From NCBI GenBank assembly GCA_022457065.1, contig JAJGBQ010000002.1, positions 3,782,001 through 3,846,000 of the forward strand: a DNA stretch of 64,000 nt. The letters run 5' to 3'. Numbering within the stretch: the first letter of the stretch is position 1; each line of letters starts with the position of its first letter. This DNA comes from Curvularia sp. ZM96. Lineage: Eukaryota > Ascomycota > Dothideomycetes > Pleosporales > Pleosporaceae. The notes under the pieces are model-generated. The model was not told where the DNA came from and did no database searches. It was given only the letters and a program-made list of their open reading frames with translations. Made by a program: the position numbers and the translations under genes. Positions 55,816-64,000 of the stretch are shown here, in pieces.

Positions 55816-58800
55816 ATGACGGCTCAAATTCTCGCGGCTGAACTTGGCAACCTCATCCAGGACTCGAAGCGCAAGAATACCGAACTGCGAAATGCTGCAG
55901 AGGCCGCCCTGAAGGATCTCAAGTCACTCTCTAATACCTCTGAGGCTCAGCTTTCAGCTGGTGAGCTAGCTTGCTGCCTGCCAGCCCATCACATGTTGAC
56001 CGTTTCCAAGATTTATCCCGACGTCCTCATTTCCTCTCACCCTTCTTGATTGCCTGCAGTACTCACAATACCAAATTCGCTGCTACCGGAGTTTCATGTC
56101 TGCAAAGACTTAGTGTTGCACGCGCTTTACCTCGTGAACGACTGACGGAGGTCCTGGATGCATTTCGCGAGTCGGTATCTTCCAGTAGAGCTCGCCCACT
56201 CCAGCAATCACGTGCGCTGAGCTGATACAACCAGGCCATGACATTCAGTTGAAGATACTGCAGGCATTGCCTTCTTTGCTTCAGAACTATCCCGCAGAAA
56301 TACGGGGCGATTCGCTTTCGTCTGTGCTCCAAATATGCTCAAGTCTCCAGAACGCAAAAAACTTTGCCGTGAGCAACACGGCTGCAGCGACATTGCAACA
56401 ACTGGTCATTGTTGTGTTTGACAGAGTCGCAGCAGAAGATGGTATAGTGAAGCTGTCCTTGTAGGCATTGAACATGTACTAATTTACTATCAAGAGAAAG
56501 CATTAGAAATCCCCACAGTGACCGAAGTGAAAGGTGACGATGGTCAAACATCCGTTAGACCTGCAGCGAACGATGCCTACAAGGTCTGTACTGCGTCTGC
56601 GTGTCCTGCATCTTGCTAACAGCAACTAGATGTTTACTGATCTCATTTCCCTTATTGTTGGAGAAAAGCCCGTGTATATGCGATTCGCTTCGCTGCCACC
56701 GTCTTCAATACTGGAACTAATCGAGGCAGTATTGTCAAATCACAACGAAATCATGACGACGCACTCAGAGCAAATCTACATCATACGGGCCCAGCTAATG
56801 CCGCTTATCATCCGCTCTTTGTCAGACCGGCTGTCCTTTGCAGTGACTGTGCGCATTATACGGATACTACATCTAATCATCCGATATCACCTTGACACCC
56901 TTCCTTCGGAATGCGAGATTGCACTTGGACTTTTGAATCACATGCTTGACCCAGAGGCTTCACAGGCATGGAAGAGAGCACTATGTTTAGAGGTATTTCG
57001 TAGCATCTACGCCGACTCTCGGCTTCTTCTCGCCATCTATGCACTATTTGATGCAAAGAGCGAGAAGAAGAATGTTTTTGGCGACAATTTGGCGGCCTTC
57101 GTACGCCTTGCGACCGAAAAGCCCGCAGTCATTGGCCTTGGTCAGCAATCGACCGCCATCACTGGTTTCGAAGATGGAAAACTGGCCCTATCAGACCAAG
57201 CCGTCGCTGAAGCCGGTGCTCTAGCTGGCGTTATAGGTGGCCCTGTGAGTGACAGCGGCAGTGGAAGTGCCCGATCCCTTGGAATCAGCACACAATGGAG
57301 TACACTCAAAACGCCTTGTATTGAACATCTTGACAAGTCAGATCCACCCACATTACCAGACACCTACATCTACAGTCTGGTGTTGACATGTATCACCAAC
57401 ATTTCCGAGAGTCTCGCAAAATTTGTCCTCCCTTTGACTGTACATCACGAAGGCCGATCCCGGAGAAAAAATAAAACCGACGACTCAAATGAGCCCGATG
57501 CAGATGCAGCAGAGCCTGATGAAGGCCCTCGCCGACTCTCAAGAACCCAGTCTTTCCGGAAGAAGACTATACCTGTCAATCCCCTTGACCTTACCGACCA
57601 TCCAGCCTACGCCTTGGTGCAGACATCGACAAGCTTGGTCACAGAATGCTGGCCAGCCGTCCTCGCGACCTGCTCAACTTTCCTCAATGCTGCCCTTGAC
57701 AACGACTACTACCGTGCCTTGGTGCGATCCATACAGAAAATCACCCAGGTCGCTGGCCTTCTCAGACTCTCGACACCGCGAGACGCATTTCTCACAACCT
57801 TGGGCAAAGCAGCAGTTCCATCGAATATGTTGCTAGCAAATGTGTCTGTTCCGACGCCGACTACAGCCGAAAAATCTGGAATCTTCTCCAATGCTAAAGC
57901 CATACTAAGTGTAGAAAGCTTCATGAGTCAAAGCTCTTCAATGTCAACGGACAAAAATAGAGGAACTTCGGGTGAACCGACAATACCTGCGTTGACTCCT
58001 CGTAACTTACTATGCCTGAGGGCTTTGCTTAACTTAGCAATCGCCTTGGGACCAACCCTTCAGTCCGCGTGGTCAATAGTCTTTGAGACGCTACAAGTAG
58101 CCGACTTGGTTATGGCGTTGACGAGTCAAGCTGGCAGCCGTGGATCAGGGCTTGGGTACCGTGCGGATGGAGATGGGAATGCTGAGAAGTTAGAGGCGGA
58201 GACCTCCGCTGTACAGGGCGCAGCTCGCAGACTGTTTGAGAGCACCGTCGATTTTCCCAATGAGTCATTCTCAGAAGTACTGCAAGCCTTATGTTCCCTT
58301 CTGAACAGTACACCCCCAGAAAGCGGCCAAAGGACGCCAGCATCTTCCAATCGACCTCAGATTCTGCACCAACGGCGTCTTGGCAGCGTGTCTGGAATTT
58401 CAGTGAATACAGAATCAAACCCTCGTGATTCAGCCTTTGCTTTAAACAAGATTGGAGAGCTCGCAGCACTAAATGAGGCTAGGTTGTCCCAGTACGATCC
58501 TGAAGAAAGCGGTTGGAACATCCTAGTCAGAGAAATCGTACAATTTTCTACGGACAGTCGGAAAGCAACTTCTACAAGGCTGCTTGCCGCCGATGTGCTA
58601 GCACGAACTGTTCGAGACATTGCTGAGCATTCCATGTCCGACGAACAGCGCGAGGAAATCCAGGCTCGCATACTTGCCGCACTACAAAAACAGATTGCAG
58701 ATTTATATCACTATGACGAAGTCAATAAGGAGACCATTAGTGACGCAGACATGCGAGTTCATCAAATCGCTCTGGAAGCGCTCAAAAGTGTGATTGAGCA

Positions 58801-61101
58801 TTGTGGAGAGTCGCTAGTTGCTGGCTGGGCTTCGGTGATCGAAAGCTTGATGAGTGTGTTCATACCGGACCAATCCTCTTCGCAAGAACAGAAACGTGAG
58901 AGCGGACGCTCCCAGGTTGACGAACATTCAAACAACACTCCAGAAGTCATCTCCAGGCCTCTCGCCAGGTCTGCCTTTGCAACGGTTAACCTTATATGCT
59001 CGGATTTCATGACCGCTGTTCCAGATGCTTGCCTCTCCACACTCTTAGAGCTATTGCGCAAGCTCTGCTCTCAACAAGAGGACTTGAACATGTCCCTGAC
59101 TGTGAGTTGTTTGTATGTGCACCTTTTTGCATCGCTAACAGAGTACAGGCGATCACCTTCTTCTGGAACGTGTCAGACTACTTGCAATCTCAGACTAATC
59201 TGACCTCACTACCGGACGTTCTTGGCGAGACAGAAGACGTCAAACTCGCTGTCGCCACTCACTCGCAAGAAGGAGTAACTTCGGCCCTATGGCTCCAGGT
59301 CTTGCTGAATCTATCATCCATCACCGTTGACGAACGTATGGAAGTGCGCAACTCCGCAATCCAAACGATCCAGAGGATTTTCGAGAACTGCTCCGACCAG
59401 CTATCCTCAGATGTGTGGCTGCTTTGCCTACGTACAATATTGTTCGGCATGATCAAGGCCAACTTAGACATACAGCGCGAAATTCGGACTCAATCACCAC
59501 AGAAAGATCTGCTCAAGGATTGGGGGCTGACAACAAAAGCCGTACTTCAAACCGTGAGCATTCTAAACAGCACCTATATGGAGAAGTTGGATGCCTCTCA
59601 GCTTGGCGAAGCATGGTCTGAACTACTCGACTTGTTGCAGCAGTATTTTGAATACCGTTCCCACACTCTAGGAGCATCCGTTTTCAATACGATCACAGGT
59701 GTTCTTTCTCAAACTGAAAACAACCACTCATGGAATGTAGATCCCCTGCTCAAGACGGCTGCGGTGTGGAAGAGCTATTTTCCCTCTCCCGATGCATGGC
59801 AGGATGGCAGCGATGAAGACAACCAGGACGCATTTGTGGCTTATGCAGACTCGTTCAAAGCTATCTATCATCTCGCAGATCGACCACTGGCTGTGGAATT
59901 ACCTTCGATGCTCGCGAATCTCGAAGTCTGTGTTGTCAATTCCGACGAAGTTGCCTACTCCTCTGACATGGAAAACATGACGTTGCTCCAGAGCCGGGTC
60001 CTGGAGTGTTTGTCAATAGTCAAGACAGACGATCCCAAGATTCCATCGTATCTCATAGAACTGCTAGGGCGGTTCATAGCATTGCCCTACGTTTCACTGG
60101 ATAAGTTCCCTGACAAACGCGGGCCGACGTTTGTCGCACTATCAAAAGCTTCCATGACGCTATTACAAGACACGACTATCAAGCATATCGATCAGGACGA
60201 GATCTATACAAGCAACGCTTTTGCTCATGCCTTGGGTAGCTTGGCGCGACCAATACGGGAAAAGTACGTATGGCAACGTGAAGGCAAAGCACCGACGTTA
60301 TGGCAGAAAGCCACAACGACAACAATAGCCATCGTTCAGCCCGCGTTGTCACGACTTGGTTCTAATCAGGATATCTGGGCCAATCTAATTGACATAGCTC
60401 ACTACATTACCCGAGCGCAACTGTCGTCGGATGCTCCCATGTCGCTTGAGAAGGACGAGAAGTTCGACATTGAATCGTTCAAACAGCTTCGCGAGCTTAT
60501 TGTCCTTCCTCTCGGCTCTGCATCGCTTCCAGATGGTCTTCGACGAACGTATGCCTGCAATCTCTTTTCAACATCTCTGATACACAGTCCTCTCTCTGGA
60601 GAGTTGCCCAATACCATGGCCGCTCCACTCGAAGAGCTCTATAAGATTCGGCTCGGACAGACTGCCGAGCTTGAGTGTACATGGCGACCGAATATGGGCT
60701 ATTCGTGTCTCACCGAGCTTTTCAACCTGGTTGCTGTACATGATAGTAGTGCCGAGCGGATCAAGTTGGCACAAGCGGCAGCCCCATACCTCATCCTGCG
60801 ATGTGCGCTCCCTCTCAAGACATACATAGCCGATCATCCTCTCCGCGGTCGTATGCCAGCGCCCGAATCTCAGAGGCGCGAGCTACTCTTCGTATTAGGC
60901 GAGCTACACAAGCTGCAGTGTGAGCCGCAAGCTATACCCGACGCCCCGGGAGTGGAGTCAAAACATAGAAAACATGTGCACAGGTTGTACCCGCTGTTAA
61001 TCAAGGCAACCAGGGTCGCCAGGCATGATCCGGAAGTATTCGACATTTTGTCAAAGTTGACGGATGTGGTCGGGCATGAGTTTGGACTGGATGATGATTG
61101 A
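55816..61101 (+). CDS. mon2: Endosomal/Golgi peripheral membrane protein MON2
   Basis: Large Sec7-GEF-like scaffold without the GEF domain that works in Golgi-endosome-vacuole traffic, with Dop1 and Neo1 in yeast. Exons 55816-55960, 56011-56184, 56235-56441, 56501-56583, 56630-59101 and 59149-61101 give 1677 residues, the normal size. The N-terminal DCB region reads MTAQILAAELGNLIQDSKRKNTELRNAAEAAL, then RPHFLSPFLIACSTHNTKFAATGVSCLQRL and HDIQLKILQALPSLLQNYPAEIRGDSLSSVLQIC. The large fifth exon contains the HUS-like region (MFTDLISLIVGEKPVYMR). The rest is HEAT-type helices. A Ser/Gly-rich insert near residues 400-420 is variable. The small introns at the 5' end (about 45-60 nt) are typical of this genome. 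Confidence 0.94.
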
Positions 61102-61556
61102 AGCGTGCAAGATTTATAGATAGATAGAGCAATCTCTACTGTATAGAACTCTTCCTCGGTACAAACTTGTAGCATCGTAATGATAGTTTGTGAAGCATCG
61201 AAAATGAATAAATCAGGAGACAGCTCTTCCACACCCAGCAAAACCGGAAAATCAACACGAGCTCACCTACACTGTTAACTGTAACAACTGCAGCTAATTC
61301 TAAAAGTAGATCCCTAAGTGCTATGAATATAGTAAACAATAAGTAACTATAACAAATATAAATACTTTTGAGGGTAATCGTGTTACTGAAATGCAGGGTA
61401 GTTTTGTAGGCTGGTTTTACCAGGCGTGGGAGAGCGGATACCCGCGGCTATCCCCACAGATGCGCGAGCGGAGGCGCACAGACCGCGACTCCAGACTTGT
61501 CATTCTGATACCTGCGCCTCTTGCGGCGGAACTGGCGCGCGCGGGCGGAATTAACA
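61102..61556. other. Intergenic region, MON2 3' end and Zn2Cys6 gene promoter
   Basis: 455 nt between tandem plus-strand genes. It is largely occupied by the second inverted-repeat element (61238-61420), whose right end is 136 nt before the next start codon. Confidence 0.55.
61238..61420. mobile_element. MITE-like element, copy 2
   Basis: A 183-nt AT-rich element related to copy 1 at 34.6 kb. Ends are GCAAAACC and GGTTTTAC. The flanking dinucleotide is CA on both sides where copy 1 has TA. Internal matches include CGAGCTCACCTACACTGTTAAC and TAAGTGCTATGAATATAG with AAACAATAAGTAAC. The middle parts differ in length and sequence, so the two copies are old or belong to subfamilies. It lies in the promoter of a regulator gene. 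Confidence 0.66.
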
Positions 61557-63911
61557 ATGACTTCGACGACTCCAAACGATAAAGCCAACACGAGCGATGC
61601 CATGAGTCCACCCAACGACTCTGGCAACAATGCGAAACGGAAGAGCGACGATGCGCCGGCACAGCCGAGGGCGAAGCGCAACAGATACATATCCATCGCC
61701 TGCAACGAGTGCAAGCGCCGGAAGATCAAATGCAATGGCCAGACGCCTTGCCAGCGCTGCGGAAATCTTAATCTGGACTGTCAATATGCGCCAAACTGCT
61801 GCAACAACTTCAAAGAGAGTGAAGAGTAAGCAAAGCAAATAGCTGCAAACAAGGCGAAAGCGTTACTGACAACTCTAAGGTTCAAGCAGATGTCGGCGCA
61901 TATAAGCTCACTTCAGCAGCAGGTCGACGACCTGTTCCACAACATTAATAGCCTCCGAAGTCAAGTCGATATTCAAAGCAATGGCTCAATGGGAACACCA
62001 TTCACCCAAGACTACCAGCAGACGCCCATGATGCCTCAACCGACGCGATCGCGATCCAAGTCCTTCAGTAAACACCCTCGCTTCCACGGGCCAACGTCAA
62101 ACGCATTCAACGTCGGCGTGGCACGATCGAGCCTCAAAACTATGGGCATAAACCCCGGCGAGGAAGGGGAAGACGACGGTCTCTTGACCCGCGATGGGAC
62201 ACCCGGGGCATCACCTCCTGCGCCCAACGGCATGCTGCCGAAACGGTCATTTCACGTAGAAAAGGACCCGATATGGGCCATCTCGAAGCATGATGCCCTT
62301 CGGTTGGTCCATGTCTGGCATGAAGAGATGGGTGTCATGTATCCGATTCTGGACATCGACAAGGTGCTGCGCTATACCGAAATGCTGTTCACTTTTGTAG
62401 AGGCTGCGGCTAGATCTGGCCTTATGCAAAGCGCTCTTCCTGGTTCGGATGCCATGATGGACGAACAAATTAGTGTATTGAAACTAGTCCTCGCGATAAC
62501 ACTAGTACTAGAGGGCGGGGGAAAGGACCCTCTGGGTGAGAAGCTCTTCGCAAACGTGCACAAGGTTATCAACAAGACCTTGTCTGAGCCTGTCAATCTT
62601 CACAACATCAACCTGCTGGTCCTCACTGTGAGCAGAGATATTCTGTTGTCTTTAATCGTGCTGACAAAGATAGGCCATGTACCACTTCACCCGAGATGAC
62701 GAAGGCTTAGCTTGGCGAGTGAGCGGCCTGGCGGCACGACATTGTCTCGAGCTGGGCTTGCATCGTCGGGACACTTATGCGACTCTCTTTCCCAACCCCG
62801 AAGATCAGGCGGTGGCGACTCGCACGTTTTGGACAATCTATGTTCTTGATCGTCGCTGGAGTTTTGGAACTGGAATGCCATTCGCTTTGCAAGATGCGGA
62901 CATTGACAGCAATCTACCCAAGCCGGTATGTTACAACCAAGTGTTCGAATACATTGTGATATCTGACACAATTAGGATGCATCATCTCATGAATCTAGCC
63001 CATATCTCAACGCAATGATCTCTTACTCAATCATCGGATCGAAAGTATGGAGATCGGTAGCCGACGTAGGGCACCAGGACAAGATCAACAAAGAAGACAT
63101 ATCTTTTCTTGATTTCCAAGTTCTGAACTGGCATCGCAGCATCCCGGATTCGTTAAAGTTTGTTCATCCGGATAGCGGCAGGCAGATCGAACCCCCAGCG
63201 CGCGTAATCCATCGATTACAAGTGGTACTCTATCTTCGGGCTAACCAGATGCGAATACTCATATACAGGCCAGTGTTGCACACACCAAATACCATTATGG
63301 ATAACTTAGATTTTGCACACGTGGTTGTCAAGGTCGCCAAAGACACGATTCGAATACTGACTTACCTTAATCAAACATCCGACATCTACAGAAGTCAGCA
63401 GACAATGTTCAACTACTTCCTCATTTCGGCTCTGGCAGTACTGTTCCTTGCGGTTGCCCACGCACCGGCTGAGTTTAGCCAGCAGTCTCGGGATGAGTTT
63501 TACATGGCCCTCGATCTTGTGCGAGGTCTTTCAGCAAACTCATACGTCTCGAAGCGTCTATGGAGGACTATAAAGACAATGAAGGAAGTCGGACCGCGTC
63601 TTGGACTTGTCATACGCCACGACGACACTCACGATGCACATTCATCTGCTGCTGTGGCCATGGCAGGCCTGGCAGGTCATTCAATGGACGAACTAGCACT
63701 GTTTCCCAATGGTCGCAATGGTAACATGCTGGATACAGTGCATGGAATGGCTAGTGACCTCACCACATTGTTTGAGGCTGCCGGTGGTATCTTCAATCTC
63801 CCAGGATTTGGCGGGTCCTCGAATGAGATCTCAAATGCCAATGGAGAGTTTGTCAATGGATTTGGGCCGGAAAACGACGAGTTGGCACGTATTATGAGAG
63901 ATTTGTTTTGA
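61557..63911 (+). CDS. Zn2Cys6 transcription factor with fungal-specific domain
   Basis: Nuclear regulator of unknown target. Exons 61557-61825, 61880-62627, 62674-62925 and 62976-63911 give 734 residues. The zinc cluster uses Cys49, 52, 59, 65, 68 and 75 (spacing 2-6-5-2-6), preceded by basic AKRNRYISIA. It is followed by a likely coiled-coil dimerisation segment (SAHISSLQQQVDDLFHNINSLRSQV). The fungal-specific transcription factor domain (Fungal_trans type) covers about 225-520, including HDALRLVHVWHEEMGVMYPILD, AARHCLELGLHRRD, TRTFWTIYVLDRRWSFGTGMPFALQD and NSYVSKRLWRTIKTMK. The RRWSFGTGMPFALQDADID block is characteristic of that domain. I cannot name its regulon. No biosynthetic cluster lies beside it inside the window. 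Confidence 0.9.
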
Positions 63912-64000
63912 ACGTTCCAGTTAATTTAGCGTGTTGTAATAATTCGACTTTCAATTCGTTCCAATGACGCAAAATGATGCCTTTGTGATAGACGATGAAA
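63912..64000. other. 3' flank of the Zn2Cys6 gene
   Basis: 89 nt to the window edge, AT-rich, probably the 3' untranslated region. Nothing else is visible. Confidence 0.4.

Noticed and set aside
61557..63911. A secondary-metabolite cluster regulator
   Set aside because: No polyketide, peptide or terpene synthase, P450 or transporter gene lies next to it; the neighbour is MON2. The window edge prevents checking the other side.

Overview
The window is nuclear DNA of a filamentous ascomycete, most likely a dothideomycete of the Pleosporales type (inference). Protein genes carry short introns (about 45-215 nt, GT..AG), a single dispersed 5S rRNA gene is present, and the gene set fits the group: an SREBP-pathway SCAP, a FarA/CTF1-type regulator, an Mtr-type permease, Iml2 and ACL4. 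I rebuilt 26 protein genes by joining reading frames at GT..AG introns. Every multi-exon model keeps frame from start to stop.

Layout, 0-31 kb: 5S rRNA; alkaline ceramidase; beta-tubulin; mitochondrial HMG-box protein (-); branched-chain aminotransferase (-); SCY1-like pseudokinase; amino-acid permease; phospholipid methyltransferase OPI3; PAP2 lipid phosphatase (-); ankyrin protein; a 2.6 kb stretch with no gene; IML2 (-); proteasome SEM1; phosphoglycerate kinase (-); Mpv17/PMP22 protein (-); TRAPPII subunit Trs65 (-). Layout, 31-64 kb: splicing factor PRP40; acyl-CoA dehydrogenase ending in SKL; FarA/CTF1-like regulator; a repeat-bearing AT-rich island with a divergent histone H3-like gene; ethanolamine kinase (-); SCAP (-); ACL4 (-); GIR2 (+); LYR-motif protein (-); MMS2-type UEV (-); MON2; a second Zn2Cys6 regulator.

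Most of the window is ordinary housekeeping chromosome. Three items stand out. (1) A 198-residue divergent histone H3 with a novel C-terminal tail sits at 42.4-43.3 kb, about 120 bp from a fragment of a small inverted-repeat element that has two other copies in the window. This looks like a histone gene captured by, or lying next to, a DNA transposon. (2) The stop codon of phosphoglycerate kinase lies inside a consensus splice donor, and using that donor gives a protein ending in Ser-Lys-Leu, a cryptic peroxisomal isoform. (3) Beta-tubulin carries Tyr at position 167, the residue of the classical benzimidazole-resistance change F167Y.

A peroxisome and fatty-acid theme links several genes: the acyl-CoA dehydrogenase ending in SKL, a CCTCGG site (the FarA/CTF1 motif) 157 bp before its start codon, the FarA/CTF1-like gene next to it, and the cryptic peroxisomal PGK. 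I see no secondary-metabolite cluster, virus, CRISPR array or full-length transposase gene.
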